From: Galaxea fascicularis | Taxonomy: Eukaryota > Cnidaria > Anthozoa > Scleractinia > Euphylliidae | NCBI GenBank assembly: GCA_948470475.1 | Contig: OX419342.1 | Location: 752,201-816,200, forward strand | Length of the DNA stretch: 64,000 nucleotides | Direction: 5' to 3' | Part shown: piece after piece, positions 13,378 to 23,309 of the stretch | How the letters are laid out: the number at the start of each line of letters is the position of its first letter | How positions within the stretch are numbered: position 1 is the first letter of the stretch | Notes under the pieces: model-generated | What the model saw: the letters and a program-made list of their open reading frames with translations, nothing else | Database searches by the model: none | Told to the model about the DNA's origin: nothing | Translations under genes and position numbers: made by a program

Positions 13378-13529
13378 CCCTAGTCGGTACAGTTAGTATG
13401 CGCGCTGTGATTGGTCAATTTTGCGGGCCTTACTTTACTGTACGGCCCGCTAAATTTGAAAGTTCCCTTTCCCGCGCGCCCGATTAACCTCAACGATATA
13501 ATAAACATCTTAATAACTCCGTTTTCTCG

Positions 13530-13638
13530 GTCCGTACTGTAAGTTATGGATCCTCGTTTTCTCCCGTTGATTTATTGCCCGCGCGCTTTGGCCATAAGTG
13601 AACGGGAAAAAACTCGGTCCGTAACTTACAGTACGGAC
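13530..13638. repeat. 17-bp perfect inverted repeat around a 75-bp spacer
   Basis: GTCCGTACTGTAAGTTA at 13530-13546 is matched by its exact reverse complement at 13622-13638. Both arms are flanked by CTCG. The surrounding 13380-13650 block is GC-richer than its neighbours and contains other self-similar words (GGCCCGC, CCCGCGCGC), so it is probably part of a repeat element. Confidence 0.65.
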
Positions 13639-13649
13639 CTCAAACTGGG

Positions 13650-15440
13650 TTAGTAAGAGGTATGTACAAGTCAGTTTTGGTAATATGTATTTCCTTTGCC
13701 AATCTTTTATCCTTTATTGACAAAGTACCGTTTGTTGGTAGTCCCGTACTTTCGGCGTCGATTGTTTCTGCAAGTTAAATCCCACCTAAGTTCGCTGACT
13801 AAATTCGCTAAATTTGCTAACTGAAGAAATGAAAAAATCTTATTTATCTGAATCCCTAGATTGTTTCCAGAGAGATTAACAGTCCTTTGTTGTACTGTAG
13901 AAGTTACTATGTTCTCACCATTTATCATTTATTAAAGTTAAAGTTAAAGTTGTATACCCGGGTTGTTAATTACGTAAAAGAGCAAACTATTTTTCATTTA
14001 CTGGACCCTAATGGCGGTCGAAGTATGACTTCAAAAATGCTGGAGACTCAGAAGTTTTATTTGTTTCTGTGTTGGTATTAACAGCTCATGACAAGAGGAT
14101 CACTCTGTTGATCACGTGCTCTCTTCTGTGTGTTAGTCGGTTGGGTGGCTGCTTTCAAATATCCTCGGCGCTCCTACATTAGGTTAATTGAGGTTGGTAG
14201 GTCAATTACTTCACTGTTTAAGCACGTTTTGTATAGTTTCTTGTTGGGTTTTGAAATCGTAAACACGAGATCCAAATATGCCATAATCAGGGTTTCAAAA
14301 TTTCTTTCATCAAGGCGCTTGCGTTTTTTAAGGTTGCCTCAATCAAAGTGGCGTTATCTTCAACCTAGATAGGGCGTCTCTTTTCCGGTAACCACACCCT
14401 CGTAAGTACTAGAATTTACCTGACGTTTGATATTACGGGTTCATTATCGAAACCAGGCAACTGCCGTTTGAGGCAAATTGGTGTCCGTAACATAAAGAGT
14501 CCGAAATTTTAAGTTCGGTCCGCAATAACTACACATTTGTAAGGTGGAAGTTCAAACGTTTGTTTTTGTATAAATGCCGAGTTTGCAACTCACGTGTTGA
14601 GTCTTCAGTAAGTCAGATTTATGATGATTGCCATCTTAGGTATTTTGATTAAACGTTCGAATGTAGATACTGAGAAATCAGATATTCTTTTTTTGGATTG
14701 CTGTACTTTCTTTTAAATATTTGTATATCAACCCCAAAAGTGGATATTTTGTATCTCAACAAAGCTACTTTGATTAAAAAGGTACAATCAACCGTTTGCC
14801 GTAAACGCGGTACTTAATCGATCGATAAACGCAATAAGCGAATCTTGACTGGCTATAGGGAACTGACGGTAGGGAACACGGTCTCGAAGGTTACTGTTGC
14901 CTGCTGCCCCCATCAGGGCTTGAATGAACCTGGCACAAAACCAGGCGGTCGGGTCTTCAAGAAATGATAACATTTCGAACTGAAATGTATTTTGTCTTTT
15001 CAGGGTATTCTTCGACAAAGATTCAATTTTTTGTTTTAATTCTCAAAGTTATGGATTGTTCTGGATGAAATTCCGTCAACACTTAACGTAAACCGGACAC
15101 AGTACAATATTTGAAAACGAGCCTAAGTTCGCTTGTAAACCAATATACGTATTAATAATTCATGTTAGACACGGACCTTTTCAAATAAACAAATGTCACA
15201 AATGCAGTGCCCTGGAGTGCAAAACAAAAACGTGAGTCCTGAGAATTTGGCGTTAAATCAAACAATATCCCTTAGTTGATTTTTTTCTTTATTCTCATCA
15301 GTTGTCTGTGCAAGGAAAAACTACATATTGGTCCCTCGGTGTGTAAGTGAAAGGGTTAATTAACGAAACAAAGGACTTCTGATATTAACATGGCAAGATT
15401 CCAATTTTGCAATAGACACACAGAGAATACTGAGCATTAT
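13650..15440. other. Intergenic DNA without a supported gene
   Basis: Nothing convincing is seen. A minus-strand open frame at 14788-15018 has no recognisable motif. A short AAAGTTAAAGTTAAAGTT microsatellite lies at about 13933-13950. Confidence 0.5.
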
Positions 15441-15681
15441 TGTCCCCAGAGGCCGCGATTCTCTCGGTCAGCACCAAGAATAACGACCTCTGGGCAATTC
15501 CGAAATATGCGCGATCTCAGTAAAGGTGCATTTTTGTAACCGTTGGCAACCACTATTGTTTCAAACTTCTGAGTTTGCGTAGAAGAGTCGGAAGTCTGTG
15601 ATTCACGGACTTCCTGTTTTGGAACCAGCCAGAAGTCGTTATTCTTGGTGCTGACCAAAAGAATCGCGGGGTCTGGGGACG
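15441..15681. mobile_element. MITE with about 47-bp terminal inverted repeats
   Basis: The left end reads TGTCCCCAGAGGCCGCGATT and continues through CAGCACCAAGAATAACGAC. The right end is the imperfect reverse complement, GTCGTTATTCTTGGTGCTGA then GGGGTCTGGGGACGA. The interior has no transposase frame. It is about 240 bp long. Confidence 0.75.
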
Positions 15682-16033
15682 AGAATGATACGGAGTTGTT
15701 AATGATTTCCTTTGATCTTTTCTTTTACGTGTATTATCTGTCTCGACTGGGCCTTTTGATTACGATCAACCATTCTTTTTTTTCTCTTAGCTCACCGTTT
15801 TATGCTAATATTCATTTTCCTTTACATGACGCAACCATTTGAGTTCTATTTATAGACAAGACACCATCCCAGTGTACCTCCCTCCAAATCACCCTTCCTA
15901 CCCATAGCCGACAAAGTCAGAATTAGTCAGCAACCATTCCTGTGGGGAGGAGATGCCGAGTTACATTTGTCAATAACATGACACGTAGATAGTACAGGAC
16001 TACACTCTAGAACTCTGAAGCTAGCATTAGCTT

Positions 16034-16294
16034 ACCGTATTTACTCGAATAAGCGCCGCGGCGCTTATTTAATTTTTCGCGCCACAAGTGCGGCGCTTAT
16101 TTAAACATTGTACCAGACAAATTTACTTTTTCTATATTTTTATTCAACGGTACACTTTCTATCCGTTCATTTTCCTATGGACTGATACTAAACTTATCGG
16201 GGGTGCGGCGCTTATTCGAGGGCGGCGCTTATTGACTTTTTTGTCCCAGATGCGGCGTTCATTCGAGGGCGGCGCTTATTCGAGTAAATACGGT
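16034..16294. mobile_element. MITE with ACCGTATTTACTCGAATAAG termini, flanked by TA
   Basis: The left end is ACCGTATTTACTCGAATAAG followed by CGCCGCGGCGCTTATT. The right end is its reverse complement, CTTATTCGAGTAAATACGGT, with further internal GGCGGCGCTTATTCGAG words. TA dinucleotides flank both ends, as with Tc1/mariner-type target duplication. I recognise this terminal sequence type as a repeat widespread in animal genomes, but the family name is not asserted. Confidence 0.8.
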
Positions 16295-16359
16295 ATACCT
16301 ATTGATCGACCGCTTATCCGATTTGATGGAACTGAACTGACTAGCATGGAATGGCCGTA

Positions 16360-19264
16360 AAATGAAGAAGAGGTCATACAGCTAGGGTCTGGGCAACAGA
16401 GCTCTTAACTCAGTTGGCGGGTGCCGTGAAATGAACCAAATTGGCCTGATTCAAACTCGGCTTGACAGTTAACTGTCGTTATAATTCAGTTGCAGTCCTT
16501 CTGTCCGCATCCATAACACTCTTTTGGGACCTGCATTTGGTAACAGAGAAAGCCTGTAACAGAGGGGGTTGTTGTTTTTGGCAATTTTCCTTCAACGCAT
16601 GCTTAAACTCGTGCTCATAATAACATGCTTCCCGCCAGTGTTACAGTACGAGTGAACTGTCTTGTAATTCAAAATGGCGTTACTGAAGCAGGATGTGTAT
16701 CACTCGGATGCAACAGTAACATTTTTCTTGCGCTGGGCAGGTGATTAGTACTCTGAGCCCTCATAAAATATTAACTCGTTTCGCAATAAACAAAAATAAA
16801 CACTTTTTTTAACTGAATGCCAAACCTCTCTCACACGGTTTATATAGACGTGTTACAATGTAGCAAGGATCGATTTTCACCGAAGATTGGAATATTCCCT
16901 CCTAAAGTTTACCGGTGAGAATGCTGCTTATTTCCAATTAATTTCGTGTTTTCATAGCCGGTTGTTGTTATTTCGACGCAAAGAAAGCTTCCTTTCACCT
17001 TATCTGCGAAAACGTTTCTTTTTTCATGACAACAACTGTGGTCGGTTGGACTTTTTCTCAAGGTTATAACGCCACGATTTGTTACACTTGCGCTTGTGTT
17101 TTATTACACGCCTTACCAGCTGAGATGGCAGTCAGTCTTTACCTTGAAACGTGGACCATTTGCCCATTTCATTGATTTCCTTCAAATTACACAACTTTGG
17201 CACAATGAGATTGTGAATGGTGTAGCAAGGTTTTATTTTGTATTTTGTGTAGTGGTTTGTGTTTATTGTTTGGTTGTCGTTCCCCTCACGTGATAAGCCT
17301 GTCGTTATACTCTTGTCGTCGTCTTCATTTTTAAGTTCTGTTTGGGATTCTCTTTCTGTTTCTGCAGTTGAACCGATATCGTCGTCGCAAAGATGCTTCC
17401 ACGATGTCTGTGGGTGAACATGACATTTGTTTTGGTTAGCAGAATTTGGATGTTGGCTGGTGAGTGTATTGTCTTTTTGATGTAACAGCAACTGTGAAAG
17501 GGACAAATGTCTTTCGTTCCTTTAGTATCAAGCAATTTGTCACAGAAAACAACAAAACCAGTAGTATTCTTTTCAGTGCGATCCCTCTAACCTCTGGTTA
17601 TGTTGTTCTATGAGATTTACCGACAAGTGTTCGCTTGGACTGCTGGTTCAGTTACTGTTGTCTATCTTTTTATTGAACGGTATATTCATATGTTTTCCTG
17701 TTCTTGCGTAACGTTAGCTCTGCACAAACACATTCCATAGTCTCGTCACTGGAAGGAAAAATACTGAAGAAGTAAAAGTAAATAATGAGATGTTATTAGA
17801 ACATTGCTGATGGCATATAGTGTGATGGTTAAAGTTGTGCCACCAACTTATCGTGTTACGTGACTAAACTAGAGCTTGCATGTGGACCTGTTTTAATTTC
17901 ATTCCGACCTTGAAACGTCTTGGCTCTATTTTGCAAGCTCGGATTATTATTTTTATCCAAAACCTTTATTTTTTAATTACAATGGAAATTCCAATACCCG
18001 TGATCGACCAAAAAAAGGCGTAAGTGTTTCTGTTTTTTACTAAATACATAGCTGCTAACATTATAGTAGTAACATTCGTTTTATCACTGTAAACACATCT
18101 TTTATTGTTTTTATAATTCGTGTCTTTGGCATACAATGCAGTGGATTCCTTTGAGGTGATATATATTTGATGTTTACCAAATGCCAGGCTGGGTTGTGAG
18201 CTTAGAAGGAGCAAAACACCTCGTGGCGAAACAAGACAGGGAAGCTTTAGATCCGGGTGGCTGTAAAGAATAATAACACGTGCTATGTTACTAATCGGTT
18301 TGTTTGGCGTCGGGTACCGAAGACAAAAATGTCCCTTAAACAGTTAAATGACGAAGCCTATAGTGCGGTCTTAACAACAGATGTTAGAACTTTGCGTTTA
18401 ATGTCAATACGTGATATTAGCTGTTGTGAGAGCTCGATAAATGTTTTCCTAACTCTGAAAGCCTTTGTCGTCAGATTTCAAAGAAGCCGGTAAATTATTT
18501 AGGCAAGAATGTCACAAACAGGATGAGCGGATGTACCATAGCAACCTAAATCAAGCCAAACATCTCTGCAGTTTTGAATTTCGCTTCCATGTTTCTCAAT
18601 AAACGACCGATTTAATAATTGAAGGCTGAGTGGCTTGAAAGACTCGGCCATTAAACTAATTATCAACTTTTCAATACAAATTAACGCAATTTAACACTAA
18701 AAAATTCATTAATTATGCAGCCGTGACTTCACCCTGGGTTATTCACCTTGGGATATTCTGTAGCCCATGAAACACTGACCCAAAGGCTGTGTGCCAATGT
18801 TAAATTATACAATTTGATAAATGGTCAGTAAGTAATTTGTTTCCGTCATTGTCTGGAAGACAAATTTATGTGCTTGTCACGACAATGACAAACGACTGAT
18901 ACAAATTTCCGAGTAATATAAAAAGGCTATATATCTTTTTTGACAGAATCTCTTCAAACTGTTTAGAAATCCTTCCAGTCCGTCACTGATCAAAATAAAG
19001 TTTGTCCGGCGGAGCAAATGTTTAGTTACTGGCGGGTAAACAGGTCACTGTACCTAAATTATGCTTCTGAACTGTTAAACATGTGTCCGTTGCGCTCTTG
19101 CAATTAAAACTGGCACTGAGTTTTCTAAGGCTCTTCAAACCCGTGGGTTTTGTCTACATTCTTTTTCATGAGAACCTCTAATTTCGGAACTGAGGATGAA
19201 TGCTCTTATTTCGGTCGGTTGTAAGATGCTAAAAATGTCTTTAAATCAGAGGAAAAAACAAAAA
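16360..19264. other. Intergenic DNA; one doubtful minus-strand open frame
   Basis: A minus-strand frame at 17132-17506 is hydrophilic and acidic and has a possible acceptor (TTTCACAG) and donor (GTGAGG), giving a 17290-17491 exon. It has no motif and no partner exon. Otherwise nothing is recognised. Confidence 0.4.
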
Positions 19265-19445
19265 ATATGAAGCAGTTTATTTACTCAGGACTGTGTTTCG
19301 GCACTGAGACTAAATACTGTCTTCTTCTGTTACAGATGGTAAGGATGGAAATAGACTGTGGCTGCATTTTGAAAAATTTAGCCTAAATTTTTCAAATTCT
19401 CGAACGTCGTCTTGAAGCCATGGCCAAAAATGTGCTTTGGGTGAC
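19265..19445 (+). repeat. Interspersed repeat, copy 1 (GATGGTAAGGATGG / TTTGAAAAATTTAGCC family)
   Basis: The segment CAGTTTATTTACTCAGGACT...GTCTTCTTCTGTTACAGATG...GCATTTTGAAAAATTTAGCC is matched in reverse complement at about 33960-34150. A shorter, related AAATTT block occurs in the element at 63652-63967. Homology is visible across about 150 bp with roughly 70-75 percent identity by eye. Confidence 0.6.
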
Positions 19446-19472
19446 TTTTCCTGGAAAAAATCGATTGATATA

Positions 19473-19778
19473 GGGAGGCAGGGTGGCCGAGTGGTTAGGC
19501 CGAGTGGTTAGGGCGCTGGATTTCAATGCGGTGACCCGGGTTCAAATCCCGCTCTGGCCACTAGCTGATGTTGTTCTGGGTAAGTGCCTGGTTCAGCTCC
19601 TCGGTCATCCTTGTAAAATAGCCAACTGGTTTGCCTCCCGCCGGTTTGGATTCTTATCATGTTAAGTTTATTTGAATTATTTGTTTCTTTGGATTTAAGT
19701 GGAGTGCCTGTAAACTAGCTTGCATAGCTAAGTGCACTTCCACTATAAAATTTTTATTTATTTATTTATTTATTTTAT
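19473..19778 (+). mobile_element. tRNA-derived SINE with partly duplicated head
   Basis: The head has pol III boxes: GTGGCCGAGTGGTTAGG (A box) and GGTTCAAATCCC (B box), as in Leu/Ser-type tRNAs. The words GGCCGAGTGGTTAG occur twice in direct succession (about 19485-19511), so the A-box segment is duplicated. A non-tRNA body of about 190 bp follows. The element ends in a (TTTA)n tract at about 19747-19775. An intact cloverleaf is not expected with the duplication, so this is a SINE and not a tRNA gene. Confidence 0.75.
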
Positions 19779-21655
19779 TGTATCTTTCCCCTACATTTCA
19801 AGGAATGTTTCGGCATGAGTAAAGTCGGTCGTTAAGTAGCATTTCTGTGAAGTTTGGGCCGGAAAACAGCAAAAGTTAAAGTTACATGGCATTAATTGTT
19901 CGCTGTAATGTGGTATCAAGTTGCTTGTCACATGCTTATGCGGCTTCCTCCGATGCCGCGAACAAGTAAAAAAAGATGTCGCCCCAGCCAACCCTTGGTA
20001 AATTTGGCTTCACAAAAAGCATTGAACACAGAGGTTCGCAACGCGACAAAAACAAATGAACAAAATAGACCAAAATAAAGACTCCTTACTTAACTCTCAA
20101 TGTTCTTAGCATTTCTTAAAAGTTGGGTTAATGTCAGCCTCACCGTTCTTATAGAAAAGGTTTTTATAGAAAAGAGTGTTTTTGCTAACGTTTTCTGAAA
20201 CACACGAATGCTTTTCGTAGCTTAGCATGCTTTTGAACAATACCCTCGGATTCTTGCTTTGGTAACGAAATGGCTCTGCCGTTATTGAGTCAGATTTTTC
20301 CGGGAAAATAGGATTGAGATGAATTTGTGTCGTGTAAAATGAGCAAACCTTGCAACAACTCACTGATGTATATTGCTTACGAGACGGCAGTCTCTTATAC
20401 GATATGACCCATTACAGTGCGACTACTTCAACCAAGACCACTGTTCTTGCGAACGGGTCAAAAATTCAAAGATGAGTCACTGCTTCTAATTTGAACTCGT
20501 TTAATGATCCGACATAACAAATTTTGTTCGTGACAACAACAAAAAAACATGGCCGAACAGCAACCTCGTGCTCGATTCGGTCCTACACTGCGCATGTCTG
20601 CTAAAACTAGTTCCTAGTCCTTCTGAACAACCACCCAGGAAAATTTCCTGCAAACTAGCGAATGAGAATCTCACATCGGAACAATGGATTTTGACAAAAT
20701 TAATTATGTATGACAAATTTACCCACTATCGAAGCAAAACAAAATTCAAATTGCGGCTATTCTGTTGTTTCACCACTTGAACATTATTGGCCAATTTGTA
20801 AAAAAAAAATATTGGGTGGCCTTCGTCGGAGGAGTTGCACTGTAATCGAGAAGCAACCGAAAAGGGAAAAGGATTAACTCATACGTCTCGTAGGATTCGA
20901 ACTCAGGCCTTCCTGAGTTAAACGATGGTTGTTGAAATTTCGAAAATAAAAAATCCCCAAATTTCAGACAGAATGTAAAAGTTAGGGCTACTTTGGTGTA
21001 CCAAGCTGAATATTTTCCAATCCAGTTCAGGGGTTGTGTTACCATGCAGCTACATTCTTGTATCCTACCATTTTTTATCTACTTGTAAATGACACCAGGT
21101 TCGATTTCCAAAGTTTTTGCTGACAATCTATTTCCCTGCTAGGTGTGGCCGCCAATATCAGATCTGATTTTGAGTTTAGAGGTCTTTCTCGCAAGTTCTC
21201 TTCAGTCCAAAAGGTAGGTTGATTCTGAATGTGTTTTTTAAAATCTGTATGGGCCTTTGCACAAACAAATATTAAAACAAGCAAAAAAGAGCACAGCAGC
21301 AAACATCAAAGGCAATTTGAAATGATTTGACCACGAGTGATCTCCGGTTTAAGAACATACGTACTTCGTTCACTGGGTCATAAACTTGCTCAACCGCTGT
21401 GAAAGTCACAGTAAGGTGTCACTCACGCCCTTACAAATCATCACCCCTGCTGGGCAATGAATTCCTCGTCCCCCTTATCCAGGCACGCCTTTGATGCGAT
21501 AACCCCAGTAGCAATATTTTCTCTTCACTGCTTTTCACGCGTTCCGTATTGTAACATTTGGGAGAATGTGTGAAAATTGAGATCATTCAGATCGTAGGTG
21601 AATGTAGGACGTCTGCCTTATCAACCGGCGCGTTTAACGACCGATACTCCTGTGA
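19779..21655. other. Intergenic DNA
   Basis: No gene is supported. Around 20880-20920 the minus strand carries a GAGTTCGAATCC B-box-like word without a matching A box, possibly a SINE fragment. Confidence 0.4.
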
Positions 21656-21659
21656 GTCT

Positions 21660-21728
21660 CCAGTAGCTCAGTGGTAGGGTATCCTAACTAGTTGGTACTG
21701 GAACACCATAGGTTCCAATCCTCCGTTA
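21660..21728 (+). repeat. tRNA-like sequence, probably a SINE head or tRNA pseudogene
   Basis: AGTAGCTCAGTGGTAGGGTA (A-box-like) is followed about 30 bp later by ATAGGTTCCAATCCTCC (B-box-like). The acceptor arms do not pair, so a functional tRNA is unlikely. No body or tail could be delimited with confidence. Confidence 0.45.
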
Positions 21729-21869
21729 TGTGTGTGACACTGTAGAAATATTGCATCCTTCATAAGTCGAGATAGTTTGTCTTAAGTGTTTTTTTCGTTT
21801 TTCCACGGACTGTGTACTTGACCAAGTACTCAAAACGTAAATAGAAATTAGGGGCTGGTCATCACTATA

Positions 21870-22009
21870 GGGAGCCATAAAGAGTTAACTGCGCTCTTTA
21901 AATAGGGAGCTATAAAGAGTTAACTGCGCTCTTTAAATAGGGAGCTATAAAGAGTTAACTGCGCTCTTTAAATCGGGAGCCATAAAGAGTTAACTGCGCT
22001 CTTTAAATC
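21870..22009. repeat. Four contiguous copies of a 35-bp hairpin-forming unit
   Basis: Units start at 21870, 21905, 21940 and 21975, and each is exactly 35 bp. They differ only at a C/T in GGGAGC[CT]ATAAAG and at the last bases (AAATA or AAATC). Each unit contains TAAAGAG...CTCTTTA, able to form a 7-bp stem with a 9-base loop (TTAACTGCG). There are no spacers, so it is a tandem satellite-like array and not a CRISPR. Confidence 0.95.
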
Positions 22010-23086
22010 GTCCCTTTCTCTCATAATTCAACTCACATCCCAAACTTAGTGAGGTCACTGCTTCACAGCGAGTTAGACAAAACAAGATGATTAAATACAT
22101 GGAATATTGTTGCCAACACATTAACCAGGAATTTAATTTTCGGTTTACACAAGGAGATCTTGGGATTCTTGCTTAGGGCTTTGCCTCTGAGAATTGTCTT
22201 TTCTTCAAAGGAAGCCGGCCTTTTTTCATTTTACTTTCCAAAGTGGCATGGATTATACCAAACTGTCGAGTGAAAACTTCCTTTTCCTCATGTCTCAGTC
22301 TATTCTGCATCAGGGAAAGCCTGCTAATAAGCTTAACGCTTGACATGTTGTATCAATGTCAGTGAGCATAACAAACAGACATACCGACATTTCAATCAAT
22401 CCAAGATATCAAGATTAACATATAAATAACGTTAATTTCGCCATCATCACTAACTATGATCACACGCTGGCCGCAATTGAGACGAGCGAGCTAAAAGCTA
22501 CTGCGTTGTAAACACTTAGCCGAGATTTGCCATAATGTCAGCGTGATTATTAGCGACGGAAACTAATACTGGCAGTACCACTGTTATCATCATTGCTGTA
22601 GTTACAGCTTAATGATGAGAAAAGAATGGGTCCCCCCGTGCTCTGATTACTTGCAAAGAAGGTAACTGTTCAGTAACTTGACTTGTATTTTTCTTTTACT
22701 GGGGCTAATGACGTCGACTGACTGAGGAGTCTAGGATAACATTAAGCTCAATAGGTCTGTTAAGGTTTTGTCAGTTCTTGGCGCTTCTTTGGTAGAGATT
22801 GGAATGCGAACATCCGATTGTTCAAAGGCAATAGCTGATCATAATTTTCACTGAGATTAATTACATAGAGCTATACTAAGTAAACGTCACTCATTGTATA
22901 AAGCCTCTGTTTTATGGCCTTGCCTCCTAGTTACATACAACAATTTCCGCTCTTGTGAATGTTGGTCTCGACGATGCAAACCCAACGGATGTAAATATTT
23001 AACACATCACAGACTTCAATATCTTTTGCACTACGTCAGAAAGCTGGCTTGCCTTACGATCGACAGTTACACGGAAGCTAGAATTA
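22010..23086. other. Intergenic DNA
   Basis: Nothing recognised. Confidence 0.4.
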
Positions 23087-23307
23087 GGGAGCTTAAGCAC
23101 GCGCGTTTTTGAGACGCGGACGGCAACCAGAAGTGAATATTTCGCACCCCAGGATAGCGGTCTCAACCAGACTTTTAAACTTAGGGTCTCTAATAGTGAA
23201 AAGATACTTAGCGATATAAATATAGTTGAGTGAAGACAAGTTAAAAGGGAAAACATCTCACTTCCGGTTGCCGTTCGCGTCTCAAAAACGCGCGTGCTTA
23301 AGCTCCC
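23087..23307. mobile_element. 221-bp MITE, copy 1, flanked by TA
   Basis: The ends are GGGAGCTTAAGCACGCGCGT and its exact reverse complement. Inverted similarity extends about 45 bp inward, through GAGACGCGGACGGCAACC. TA flanks both sides (23085-23086 and 23308-23309). A second copy of identical length lies at 54111-54331 with its interior in the opposite orientation. No ORF is present, so mobilisation would need a transposase in trans, probably of the Tc1/mariner type given the TA. Confidence 0.9.
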
Positions 23308-23309
23308 TA

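Noticed and set aside
19485..19560. tRNA gene (Leu/Ser-like)
   Set aside because: The A-box region is duplicated and a SINE body and (TTTA)n tail follow directly.
20880..20920. Minus-strand B-box word as a tRNA or SINE
   Set aside because: No A box at the expected distance and no tail; left as a possible fragment only.
21660..21728. Functional tRNA gene
   Set aside because: Box-like words are present but the acceptor stem does not pair.
21870..22009. Regular repeat array that might suggest CRISPR
   Set aside because: The 35-bp units are contiguous with no spacers, in an animal genome; it is a tandem repeat.
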